A DNA stretch of 64,000 bases from the NCBI RefSeq assembly GCF_002000985.1, contig NZ_CP018822.1:2312001-2376000 (forward strand), in the 5' to 3' direction. The position numbers and the translations under genes were made by a program. Below, piece by piece: positions 8,795-17,373 of this stretch (position 1 is its first letter; every line of letters starts with the position of its first letter). The stretch comes from Streptococcus gallolyticus subsp. gallolyticus DSM 16831 (GTDB taxonomy: Bacteria; Bacillota; Bacilli; Lactobacillales; Streptococcaceae). The notes beneath the pieces are model-generated. The model was not told the DNA's origin, did no database searches, and saw only the letters and a list, made by a program, of their open reading frames with translations.

Positions 8795-9625
8795 TCACTC
8801 TCTGTGTTTAACTGGAATACAGATTTCTGTTACAAACTTATCTGGATCATCTGTAACACCGTAGTCAATAAGTGTCATTTCACGAGAAAATCCTACAATC
8901 TGTAACTGGTGTTTTTCAATATAAGCTAATAATTTCTTATATTGCTTAGAAGCTTCTGTGTGACTGCCACGAAAACGTAAACGTACGCATAATGTTTCTG
9001 GTAATATATCAGTCTCACCTGTATAAATATCTTCTTGGTCTAAAATTAGAAAAATACCATCATAGCGGTCTATCTGTGCTTTACATAAATGTTCTGCAGA
9101 AATCCCTAATCCAATCTTACCAAGAAATACGACAGCCTCCGTGTCTGATTGGTCTAATTTTCGAATTGGTTTTTCCATGTCAAGAAAGCCATCAATTTTT
9201 AAAGGTTCATCAACCCATACAATACGACTTTCTGGAAGATGTACTAAAGAAATGGTATCTACAGGCACTGTTTTGGCATCAGACAACCAATTTAAACGAT
9301 GTTCAATCTTTTGCTCAATTCGCTTTAATTCCTGCTGTTTTTCCAAGACAACATTTTTTTGTTGCTGTAATTTTTCTTCGATTACGTTAATATCTTTATT
9401 TTGCAAGAAATCTTTAATTTCAGAAAGCGGCATATCTAAAGCACGTAAATAACGTATCGTATTAAGCACTTCAAATTGCTCAGGTCCATAGTAGCGATAA
9501 CCCGAATCAGACGAGATATATTCTGGGGTGAGTAATCCCAGAGCCTCATAATGCCGCAAACTACTGACACTGACATGAAACATTTTTGACACTTCACCGA
9601 TTGAAAAGATATTTTCTTTATTCAT
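8795..9625 (-). CDS. MerR-family transcriptional activator
   Basis: A 276-aa one-component regulator. Residues 1-75 are the MerR winged helix: SIGEVSKMFHVSVSSLRHYEALGLL, then GYRYYGPEQFEVLNTIRYLR. A coiled-coil linker spans about 80-120, with many E/K/Q residues. The C-terminal half resembles the GyrI-like/BmrR ligand-binding domain used by drug-sensing MerR proteins. Its start overlaps the end of the MATE gene by 8 bp. The operon promoter has the long 19-bp spacer with a central dyad that MerR proteins untwist, so it most likely activates its own operon on binding a toxic ligand. Confidence 0.88.
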   Translation of the reverse strand: MNKENIFSIGEVSKMFHVSVSSLRHYEALGLLTPEYISSDSGYRYYGPEQFEVLNTIRYLRALDMPLSEIKDFLQNKDINVIEEKLQQQKNVVLEKQQELKRIEQKIEHRLNWLSDAKTVPVDTISLVHLPESRIVWVDEPLKIDGFLDMEKPIRKLDQSDTEAVVFLGKIGLGISAEHLCKAQIDRYDGIFLILDQEDIYTGETDILPETLCVRLRFRGSHTEASKQYKKLLAYIEKHQLQIVGFSREMTLIDYGVTDDPDKFVTEICIPVKHRE

Positions 9626-10994
9626 CCTTTATCTCTCCTTCTAAGATAAGTGTATTTTGACGATGTATGATAATAAATGCCATTAAACAAATTAAAACCG
9701 AAAGTAAAGAACCTGCTGCTGTTGCTAATCCCATTGGAAATAGTGTTGCAGGAAACAGTATTGATGTAAAATATGCTCCTGGAATGCGAACCAATATAAT
9801 GGCTAAAATATTATGTAAAAATGATAATTCTGACTTTCCACAAGCACAAAAATAACCACTAAAACTAAAATGAATACCTGCAAAAATACAGTCCCAAATA
9901 TACCCTCTGAGATACTGACCACCAAGACGAACCACTTCAGCTCCATCTATTGTTGTTTTATCCGTAAACAAAGCAATAATCGGCTCTGCTGTAAATTGAA
10001 TGATAATTGAAACTATAATACCAAAAATAACGGTAAGCGCAACTGCATATTGTAAGGTTTTTATAGCACGCTCTGGCTTCTTCGCTCCTATATTCTGTGC
10101 ACCTAAAGCCGACACCGTTGATAACATTGAAGATGGAATCAAAAATAGAAAACTCATAACTTTCTCTACAATCCCAACTGCTGCCGAATCATTTAATCCT
10201 CTCAGATTTGCAATAATCGTAATGATGATAAATGCAACCTGAATTAAACCATTTTGAAAAGCAATAGGAATACCAATTTTCAACATTTCTCCCATTATTA
10301 AACGATTAGGTTTAAAGGCCTCTTTTTCAATCATAATGTCTTTACGTTTCAAAGTGACTATTAGGGATACAATGACACTAATTGCTTGCGATAATGTTGT
10401 TCCAAGAGCTGCTCCAGCAGGTCCAAAATGTAAACCACCTATAAAAATATAATCCAAAATAATATTAGCAACACAAGCTACAGCAATAAAATACATTGGA
10501 CTTTTGCTGTCTCCCATGCCACGAAAAATTGAACTAATAATATTATATGCCGTAATAAAAGGAAGCCCAATAAAACAAATTGTTAGATAAACTATCATAC
10601 CATTTACTGCTTCTTTTGGGGTGGACATAACAGAAACAATGGGATGTATAAAACTCAATAGAATAACTGTTAACACAACAGATAGTATCATAAACAATGT
10701 CACAGTATTCCCAATATTTTTTGCTGCATGTTTCTTATTTCTAGCACCGATAGCTTGCCCAATAGTAACCGTTGTTCCCATGGCTAATCCAACAATTATG
10801 ACAGTAAACATATACATGACCTGTGAACCGTTAGAAACCGCTGTTATACTTCCAACATCTCCAAATTGACCAATAATAAATAAGTCAGCCATACCGTAAA
10901 GCATTTGTAAGAAATAAGAAAGTAAATATGGCAAAGAAAACAAAACGACACTTTTTAATACGCTGCCCGTAGTAAGATTTTTTTCCATTAACAT
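9618..10994 (-). CDS. MATE-family multidrug efflux transporter
   Basis: A 458-aa integral membrane protein with about twelve hydrophobic segments in two similar halves, as in the NorM/DinF MATE exporters that use H+ or Na+ to expel cationic compounds. Family features include the FSLPYLLSYFLQMLYGMADLFIIGQFG start and the GTTLSQ segment in the middle. The ATG at 10994 has GAAGGG close by, and the ATG at 10988 is an equally good start. It is the first gene of the MATE-MerR-B3/B4 operon. Confidence 0.92.
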   Translation of the reverse strand: MLMEKNLTTGSVLKSVVLFSLPYLLSYFLQMLYGMADLFIIGQFGDVGSITAVSNGSQVMYMFTVIIVGLAMGTTVTIGQAIGARNKKHAAKNIGNTVTLFMILSVVLTVILLSFIHPIVSVMSTPKEAVNGMIVYLTICFIGLPFITAYNIISSIFRGMGDSKSPMYFIAVACVANIILDYIFIGGLHFGPAGAALGTTLSQAISVIVSLIVTLKRKDIMIEKEAFKPNRLIMGEMLKIGIPIAFQNGLIQVAFIIITIIANLRGLNDSAAVGIVEKVMSFLFLIPSSMLSTVSALGAQNIGAKKPERAIKTLQYAVALTVIFGIIVSIIIQFTAEPIIALFTDKTTIDGAEVVRLGGQYLRGYIWDCIFAGIHFSFSGYFCACGKSELSFLHNILAIILVRIPGAYFTSILFPATLFPMGLATAAGSLLSVLICLMAFIIIHRQNTLILEGEIKDE

Positions 10995-11020
10995 TTTCCC
11001 TTCTCTAATTATTTATATAC

Positions 11021-11051
11021 AGTATAAACTCTACAACGGTTATAGAGTCAA
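11021..11051 (-). promoter_or_regulatory. MerR-type promoter with 19-bp spacer
   Basis: Read on the minus strand, -35 TTGACT (11046-11051) and -10 TATACT (11021-11026) are 19 bp apart. A dyad ACTCTA...TAGAGT (11028-11033 and 11043-11048) fills the spacer. An overlong spacer with a central dyad is the hallmark of promoters activated by MerR proteins. Confidence 0.88.
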
Positions 11052-11193
11052 TATTGGATAGAAATTTCAAAAATTCTTTCATCATTTAGCAGAAAAATGG
11101 GTATTTCTTAAAACAAATCATATTCACTTTAATTTTTTCTTGTCTTGGAGTTAACTTAAAGGTATATAATAAAAGCGTAAAGGAGGTATTTTC

Positions 11194-12048
11194 ATGGTAG
11201 AAACATTTAAACTTAACGACAATCGTGATATTCCTGTGCTTGGTTTGGGAACTTGGATGATTGCGACTGATAAAACTGCGCAGGCTGTCCGAGACGCATT
11301 GGAAATGGGTTACCGCCACATTGATACTGCACAAGCTTATGGCAATGAAGCCGAAGTTGGTGAGGGAATCCACACGTCAGGCATTCCTCGTGAGGAGATT
11401 TTTGTTACCACGAAGGTCGCTGCTGAGCATAAAACATACGATGCCGCCGCAAAATCAATCGACGAATCGCTGGCTAAAATGGGGCTTGATTACATTGATT
11501 TGATGATTATCCATAGTCCGCAACCTTGGGCAGAATGGCGTGATAGCGATAAGAATTTCGACGAGGGGAATTTGGAAGCTTGGCGTGCTTTGGAAGATGC
11601 TCAAAAAGCAGGAAAAATTAAATCTATTGGTGTGTCAAATTTCTTGATTTCTGACTTGCAAAATATTTTAGACAATGGGGCTGTAACGCCAGCGGTCAAT
11701 CAAATCTTAACGCACGTTGGAAACACGCCTTTAGCATTGATTGACTTTTGTAAAGAACACAATATCCTAGTCGAAGCTTATTCGCCAATCGCACATGGTG
11801 AAGCTCTCAAAAACAAAGACATCGTGGCAATGGCTGACAAATATAATGTTTCAGTAGCTCAACTTTGCATTAAATACGTCATTCAACTTGGTCTTGTTGC
11901 CCTTCCAAAAACAGCGAATCCTGAACACATGAAATCAAATGCCGAGCTAGATTTCGTGATTTCAGATGAAGATATGGCTATCCTTAAAAATATTGACTTC
12001 AAAGATTACGGTGAATTTTCTGGTTTTCCTGTCTTTAACGGAAAATAA
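11194..12048 (+). CDS. aldo/keto reductase
   Basis: A 284-aa NADPH-dependent oxidoreductase of the AKR superfamily, close to 2,5-diketo-D-gluconate reductase types. The barrel start IPVLGLGTWMI, the catalytic D-Y-K-H set (HIDTAQAYGNEAEVG with Asp and Tyr, TKVA with Lys, MIIHSPQPW with His) and the cofactor-binding KTANPEHMKSN near the C-terminus are all present. AAAGGAGG precedes the ATG, with TATAAT about 30 bp upstream. It is monocistronic. Substrate range cannot be read from sequence. Confidence 0.92.
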   Translation: MVETFKLNDNRDIPVLGLGTWMIATDKTAQAVRDALEMGYRHIDTAQAYGNEAEVGEGIHTSGIPREEIFVTTKVAAEHKTYDAAAKSIDESLAKMGLDYIDLMIIHSPQPWAEWRDSDKNFDEGNLEAWRALEDAQKAGKIKSIGVSNFLISDLQNILDNGAVTPAVNQILTHVGNTPLALIDFCKEHNILVEAYSPIAHGEALKNKDIVAMADKYNVSVAQLCIKYVIQLGLVALPKTANPEHMKSNAELDFVISDEDMAILKNIDFKDYGEFSGFPVFNGK

Positions 12049-12190
12049 TTTTTCTCTTAAGATTTCTTTAAGGCTACCTTTTTATACTTTAATCATTCCT
12101 AAAACTTTCACAGCTGGCTTTGCTAGCTAACGTTCACTTTAGCACCTCCCAAGCTGAGTGAATGTATCTTTTTCATAATCTCCTTAAAGT

Positions 12191-12247
12191 CTAGCCTTTG
12201 GCTAGGCTTTTTGTGTTGAAAAAAACACTTCCGCTATGCTGGAAGTG
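12191..12247. terminator. two terminators between convergent genes
   Basis: The stem 12191-12196 / 12200-12205 followed by GCTTTTT ends the reductase transcript on the plus strand. The stem 12226-12232 / 12241-12247 (CACTTCC/GGAAGTG) with seven T on the minus strand ends the carrier gene transcript. Confidence 0.8.
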
Positions 12248-12258
12248 CCATTTTATCA

Positions 12259-13203
12259 TTATAAATAATTCACTAAATACATCAAAATTGGGACAATGAG
12301 CATAGTGAGAAGGGTTGATTCGGTCACCATAATGGCTGCGTAATCTGCGTCTGCTCCGTAAAGTTTTGCGACAACGGGGGCGTTTGTCATGACAGGCATG
12401 GCTGATTGGATGATAAAGACTTGTTTCATTAGTAATGGCATTTGCGTGTGGCTAACAATCACCATCATTAACAGCGGAGCTACAACAAAACGTCCTAAAA
12501 GGACCAAAACATTGTCTTTACTAAAACGCAGACGTGACAGCCCTGCATTTGCCACCGAAATCCCAATAAAAATCATTGATAGCGGAATCGTAAGGTTGCC
12601 CAAATATTGAAAGTCGCTAAGTAAAAAGGCAGGCAGTTGGATGTTCAATAGCACCAAAATCACCCCAATAATAAAACCTAAAAGCGGTGGTGAGAAAATT
12701 TTTCGTAAACTGTCACGAAAGTCAATCGTGGCAGAATGACGTCCATCTTTTTGGATAAAATAAGTTCCAATCGTCCAAAAGAAAGTCGTGTTGCACATAT
12801 AATAAACCAAAACGTAAGAAATGCTTTTATCGCCAAAAAGGGCTTGATTGATGGGCAATCCCACAAAAATGGTATTGGAATTAAAAAACATAGAGACAAA
12901 CAAGCCCTGATGTTTTTTATCTACGGCAAATAGCTGCGCTACCGCCATGGCAATCGCAAGTAGAATAATCATCGAAAGAGCAGGAAAACGCAATTGTGGC
13001 AGTATTTTTAACAATTCATCAGCCGTGAAACGACCAACAATCGTATAAATCATGTAACATGGTAAAGCCACTTTGGTAACCAATTTTGCAATCAAAGAGG
13101 GGGTCTGGTCATCAAACCAACCTTTTTTAGCTAAAACATAGCCCACCATAACCATGACCAAAATAATTAAAACACCTGAAATACTATTCACAAACGTTGC
13201 CAT
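12259..13203 (-). CDS. AEC-family (auxin efflux carrier-like) transporter
   Basis: A 314-aa membrane protein with about ten hydrophobic helices split by a central loop (KDGRHSATIDFRDSLRKI). The family signature is seen in NSNTIFVGLPI in the first half and MPVMTNAPVVAKLYGAD in the second. In lactic acid bacteria AEC carriers move malate or other organic anions, or amino acids; the substrate here is unassigned. Monocistronic, with its own terminator. Confidence 0.88.
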   Translation of the reverse strand: MATFVNSISGVLIILVMVMVGYVLAKKGWFDDQTPSLIAKLVTKVALPCYMIYTIVGRFTADELLKILPQLRFPALSMIILLAIAMAVAQLFAVDKKHQGLFVSMFFNSNTIFVGLPINQALFGDKSISYVLVYYMCNTTFFWTIGTYFIQKDGRHSATIDFRDSLRKIFSPPLLGFIIGVILVLLNIQLPAFLLSDFQYLGNLTIPLSMIFIGISVANAGLSRLRFSKDNVLVLLGRFVVAPLLMMVIVSHTQMPLLMKQVFIIQSAMPVMTNAPVVAKLYGADADYAAIMVTESTLLTMLIVPILMYLVNYL

Positions 13204-13284
13204 TACTTACTTCCTTTTAAACTAATTATTTTCAGTATAGCATATTTTCTTAGGTTTCTTAAGCACGGTTAAAAAAATCAGTAA

Positions 13285-13366
13285 AAAACGACTGGAAAAC
13301 AGTCGTTTTAATGTTAGGTATTAGCAAAAACATCTACTGTATTAAGGGAGTTATCAAATACAGTAG
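13285..13366 (-). terminator. tandem terminators after tkt
   Basis: Two hairpins follow tkt on the minus strand. The first, 13334-13343 / 13357-13366 (CTACTGTATT/AATACAGTAG, perfect 10 bp), is followed by ATGTTTTTG. The second, 13285-13293 / 13301-13309 (AAAACGACT/AGTCGTTTT), runs into a T tract. Confidence 0.8.
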
Positions 13367-13421
13367 GTACGAAAGCTCCCGAGGAGATTAGAAGGAACTT
13401 TCTTTGTATCGTAAAACATTA

Positions 13422-15392
13422 TTAAAGATGATTGATAGTGTTGACAATATTATCAACTGTGAAACCGTAGTGTTCAATCACCTCTGATGCTGGTGCTGAA
13501 GCTCCAAACGTATCAATACCGATGACTTTGCCGTCTAAACCAACATATTTATACCATGGTTGGGTTGCCGCCATTTCAATAGCAACACGTTTACGAACAG
13601 CATTTGGTAGAATCATTTCTTTATATTCTGCTGATTGGGCATCAAATAATTCTGTTGACGGTACTGAAACAACTCGAACCTTACCACCTTGGGCAACTAA
13701 TTTTTTAGCTGCTTCTACCGCTAAATTAATTTCTGAGCCTGATGCTAAAAGAATGGTATCAAAATCTGTGCCTGATTCGTAAACAACATAAGCACCTTTT
13801 TCGACGGCTGTGAAACTTGTTCCTTTTTCAACAACTAGATTTTGACGTGTTAAAACAAGCGCTGTCGGCGTTGATTTTTGTGTCAAAGCATAGTGCCAAG
13901 CGGCCTGCGTTTCACGAGCATCTGCTGGGCGAAGCACTGTCAAATTTGGAATTGCTCGCAAGCCTGATAATTGTTCAATTGGCTCATGAGTTGGTCCGTC
14001 CTCACCAACAGCAATGGAATCATGAGTGAAAACATAGACAACTGGCAAGCCTTGGAGAGCAGACAGACGCATGGCAGCTTTAAGATAATCAGAAAAGACA
14101 AAGAATGTCCCACCAAAAACGCGAAGCCCACCATGCAGTGCCATACCATTCAAAATAGTTGCCATACCAAACTCACGAACACCAAACTGAATATTGCGAT
14201 TAAGTGGATGTTCAGCATCTTGTAAGCCATCATCGTTAATATAAGTCATGTTTGAATGAGCAAGGTCAGCTGAGCCACCAAGAAAATTAGGAAGAACCGC
14301 TGCTGCCGCATTAATTGCAGCTTGTGACGAGTGACGTGTTGCTTGTGAAAAGCCATCGTCAAAAGCAGGAAAATCTGCTTCTGTGAGCGTTGCTGGGTTC
14401 TCTCCTCTAATAATAGCTTCAACTTCTTTAGCTTCATTTGGATAGGCTGTTTTGTAGTCTGCGAGCATTTCTAACCATTTTTGATATGCTGCAACCCCAC
14501 GCTTCTCTACATTTTCTTTAAAATCATCATAAACCTCTTCGGGAACGTCAAACGGTGGATACTCCCAGCCAAGATGACGTCGTGTGGCAGTTGTTTCTTC
14601 AGCACCGAGTGGAGCTCCGTGAACTGCATTGGTTCCACCTTTTGTTGGTGCACCGTAGCCAATCGTTGTTTTAATTTCAATCAAGCTTGGCTTGTTAGAA
14701 GCTTTTGCTTCTTCGATAGCAAGACTAATGGCATTGATATCTGTGCCGTCTTCAACAATAGCAGTATGCCAACCATAAGCATTGTAGCGTGCACGAACAT
14801 TTTCAGTAAAAGCAGCATTTGTCTCACCATCTAGGCAAATATCATTTGAATCATAAAGAACAATCAACTTATTCAATTGCTGTTTAGCTGCGTAAGATGA
14901 TGCTTCGCCAGACACTCCTTCCATAAAGTCACCGTCACCAGCGATAACATAAGTATAGTGATTGAAAATTGGAAAATCTGGTTTATTGTATTTTGCAGCT
15001 AAGAAACGTTCCGCCTGTGCTAGTCCGACAGCCATAGAAATCCCTTGACCTAGTGGCCCAGAGGTTGCATCCACACCATCAGTATGACCGTATTCGGGAT
15101 GACCCGGCGTTTTTGACCCCCATTGACGAAAATGTTTCAAATCATCAATTGTAACGTCAAATCCTGACAAATGAAGAAGAGCATAAAGCAACATTGAACC
15201 ATGCCCTGCTGATAAAATGAAGCGGTCGCGATTAATCCAGTTTGGAACAGCTGGATTGACATGTAAATGTTTAGTGTAAAGACTGTACGCCATTGGAGCA
15301 GCTCCCATAACGATTCCTGGATGACCTGATTTGGCTTTTTCAATGGCATCAATTCCTAAAAAACGAATAGCATTAACAGATAATTGTGACAT
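13422..15392 (-). CDS. tkt: transketolase
   Basis: A 656-aa thiamine diphosphate enzyme of the non-oxidative pentose phosphate pathway that moves two-carbon units between sugar phosphates. The TPP-binding part has GHPGIVMGAAPMAYSLY and GDGDFMEGVSGEA through NKLIVLYDSNDI. The pyrimidine-binding part has the THDSIAVGEDGPTHEPIEQL segment. AAGGAGAAATATT precedes the ATG. It sits downstream of ulaG and a transaldolase-like gene in one operon, so it likely serves pentose phosphate made from L-ascorbate or other PTS sugars. Confidence 0.96.
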   Translation of the reverse strand: MSQLSVNAIRFLGIDAIEKAKSGHPGIVMGAAPMAYSLYTKHLHVNPAVPNWINRDRFILSAGHGSMLLYALLHLSGFDVTIDDLKHFRQWGSKTPGHPEYGHTDGVDATSGPLGQGISMAVGLAQAERFLAAKYNKPDFPIFNHYTYVIAGDGDFMEGVSGEASSYAAKQQLNKLIVLYDSNDICLDGETNAAFTENVRARYNAYGWHTAIVEDGTDINAISLAIEEAKASNKPSLIEIKTTIGYGAPTKGGTNAVHGAPLGAEETTATRRHLGWEYPPFDVPEEVYDDFKENVEKRGVAAYQKWLEMLADYKTAYPNEAKEVEAIIRGENPATLTEADFPAFDDGFSQATRHSSQAAINAAAAVLPNFLGGSADLAHSNMTYINDDGLQDAEHPLNRNIQFGVREFGMATILNGMALHGGLRVFGGTFFVFSDYLKAAMRLSALQGLPVVYVFTHDSIAVGEDGPTHEPIEQLSGLRAIPNLTVLRPADARETQAAWHYALTQKSTPTALVLTRQNLVVEKGTSFTAVEKGAYVVYESGTDFDTILLASGSEINLAVEAAKKLVAQGGKVRVVSVPSTELFDAQSAEYKEMILPNAVRKRVAIEMAATQPWYKYVGLDGKVIGIDTFGASAPASEVIEHYGFTVDNIVNTINHL

Positions 15393-15432
15393 AATATTTC
15401 TCCTTGTGAAATCATTCTGCTAACTTTTAGGA

Positions 15433-16080
15433 TTATTCACCCTTAAAAATTTTCCAATCCTGCATAAACTGTGTTAACCCTGAATCCGTCAAAGGATGTT
15501 TGGTCATTTTATCAAAAACAGCATCTGGAATGGTAGCAATATGAGCACCTCGTTTCGCAACGTTCTCAACATGAACTGTATTACGAATGCTGGCTGCAAT
15601 GATTTCCGTATCAAAGCCATAAAAATCAATGATTTCTCGCAAATCTGAAATCAATTGGTAAGCATCTGTGCCGATGTCTTCCAGACGTCCAACAAATGGA
15701 CTGATAAAGGTTGCACCAGCTTTGATAGCCATAAGCCCTTGAGATACCGTAAAAATAAGAGTGACGTTGGTCTTAATGTTTTCTTTTGAAAGCACATTGA
15801 CTGCTTTCAACCCTTCCATTGTCATCGGAATTTTGACCACAATATTGTCTGCCCATTTAGCAATATCACGCGCTTCAGTAATCATTTCTTCAGCTGTTAC
15901 ACCTGTGACTTCTGCCGATACGGGACCGTCAACAATCTGGCAAATTTCCTTGATAACCGTCTCAAAATCACGCCCTTCACGGGAAATAATCGTTGGATTG
16001 GTCGTGACACCATCCACGACACCTAGTTCATTAATCGTTTTAATCGCCGAAACATCGGCTGTATCTAAGAAAAATTTCAT
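15433..16080 (-). CDS. fsa: transaldolase / fructose-6-phosphate aldolase
   Basis: A 215-aa short transaldolase of the TalC/MipB/Fsa group. It begins [14 protein letters not shown], has [16 protein letters not shown] after the first strand, and the Schiff-base lysine lies in NIVVKIPMT. Either transaldolase or F6P aldolase activity is possible. The start is placed at 16080 because AAGGAGACAAATA is just ahead; an upstream ATG at 16098 lacks such a site. It lies between ulaG and tkt, consistent with pentose phosphate processing. Confidence 0.9.
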   Translation of the reverse strand: MKFFLDTADVSAIKTINELGVVDGVTTNPTIISREGRDFETVIKEICQIVDGPVSAEVTGVTAEEMITEARDIAKWADNIVVKIPMTMEGLKAVNVLSKENIKTNVTLIFTVSQGLMAIKAGATFISPFVGRLEDIGTDAYQLISDLREIIDFYGFDTEIIAASIRNTVHVENVAKRGAHIATIPDAVFDKMTKHPLTDSGLTQFMQDWKIFKGE

Positions 16081-16142
16081 TATTTGTCTCCTTTTCATTT
16101 TTTTCTGATAAAATAAAGGGCTGATACCAACCCTTTATCCTA

Positions 16143-17234
16143 CTAAAGTAAAGCTTTAAACTGGATATTTGAATCGTGCTCAAATGCATCATCAAAGCCA
16201 CGTGGGTGGTGATATTCAATACGGTCTTTATCTTGTGGATAAACATATTTACCACCAACTTCCCAGATAAATGGGTGGAATTGATATTGTAGGCGTTCTT
16301 TGCGCATCTTCCAGAGAGCAAGGATTTCATCCGTTGAAGCCATAAAGTTTGACCAGATGTCATAATGCACTGGAATGATAACCTTGGCACGAAGATTTTC
16401 AGCCATCCGAAGAAGGTCAATTGAGGTCATCTTGTCTTGAATACCAATTGGGTTGTCCCCATAATTGTTAATCGCAACGTCAATGTCGAAATCCTTACCA
16501 TGTTTTGCAAAATAATTTGAAAAATGTGAATCGGCACCATGATAAATCGTTCCACCTGGTGTTTCAAAAATGTAATTAACTGCCTTACGTGCCATTTCTT
16601 CATCTGTCACAGCAAGTCCTTTCAGACTATCATTATTTTCCTTAGCACCGTCAACAGGAAGCGTCACAAGACACGTACGGTCAAAAGATTCAACAGCGGT
16701 CACTTTAACATCTTTAAATTCAAAACTTTCTCCTGGTTTGATGATGATGATGCGTTCTTCTGGAACACCCCATTTTTTCCAAATTTCCCCACATTCATAA
16801 GGTCCCACAAATTTAACGTGGTCAAGTTTTGGATTGTTTACAATGGCAGCAGCGGTATTGATATCAATATGGTCACTATGGAAGTGAGAGACGAGGTAGT
16901 AATCCAATTCATTAATGGCAAATGGGTCAATAACCATTGGTTGCACGCGCAAGTTCGGTTGTAACTTACGAACCCCCGCCATATTTGCCATTTGATGTCC
17001 CCAAACCATATCTTTGACTTTCTTGGTTGATTTTCCTCGATTTGACCAGAGGTCCATAACAATATTTGCACCTCCTGGTGTCTTAATCCAAACACCACAA
17101 TTACCTAACCACCACATAGCAAAATTATTTTCAGGAACGACTTCTTCTTCAATTTCTTCGTTGAGCCAAGTTCCCCATTCAGGAAAAGTATTTAAAATCC
17201 ATGATTCACGTGTGATGTCTTTAACATTAGCCAT
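16143..17234 (-). CDS. ulaG: L-ascorbate-6-phosphate lactonase
   Basis: A 363-aa metallo-beta-lactamase-fold hydrolase that opens the lactone of L-ascorbate 6-phosphate to 3-keto-L-gulonate 6-phosphate. The metal-binding motif HFHSDHIDI, the NFAMWWLGNCGVWI start and the GADSHFS and IPVHYD segments match UlaG. It is the first gene of an operon with fsa and tkt, about 8.6 kb away from ulaABCDEF. A strong cre lies over its promoter. Confidence 0.95.
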   Translation of the reverse strand: MANVKDITRESWILNTFPEWGTWLNEEIEEEVVPENNFAMWWLGNCGVWIKTPGGANIVMDLWSNRGKSTKKVKDMVWGHQMANMAGVRKLQPNLRVQPMVIDPFAINELDYYLVSHFHSDHIDINTAAAIVNNPKLDHVKFVGPYECGEIWKKWGVPEERIIIIKPGESFEFKDVKVTAVESFDRTCLVTLPVDGAKENNDSLKGLAVTDEEMARKAVNYIFETPGGTIYHGADSHFSNYFAKHGKDFDIDVAINNYGDNPIGIQDKMTSIDLLRMAENLRAKVIIPVHYDIWSNFMASTDEILALWKMRKERLQYQFHPFIWEVGGKYVYPQDKDRIEYHHPRGFDDAFEHDSNIQFKALL

Positions 17235-17281
17235 TTTGCTTTCCTCCTATTTGTGTTGTTACGTTATTCATTTACAATAAC

Positions 17282-17306
17282 AGTATAGTCTAGAAAGCGA
17301 TTCCAA
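17282..17306 (-). promoter_or_regulatory. ulaG promoter with cre site
   Basis: On the minus strand TTGGAATCGCTTTCT (17292-17306) matches the CcpA consensus WTGNAANCGNWNNCW at every fixed position. It lies directly upstream of a -10 TATACT (17282-17287), a place where CcpA represses. Confidence 0.8.
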
Positions 17307-17373
17307 AAAAGACCAAGTATTACACGATGATGTGTTCATTTTTGGGCTGAAAGTTTTTAGCTATAGGGTTTTA

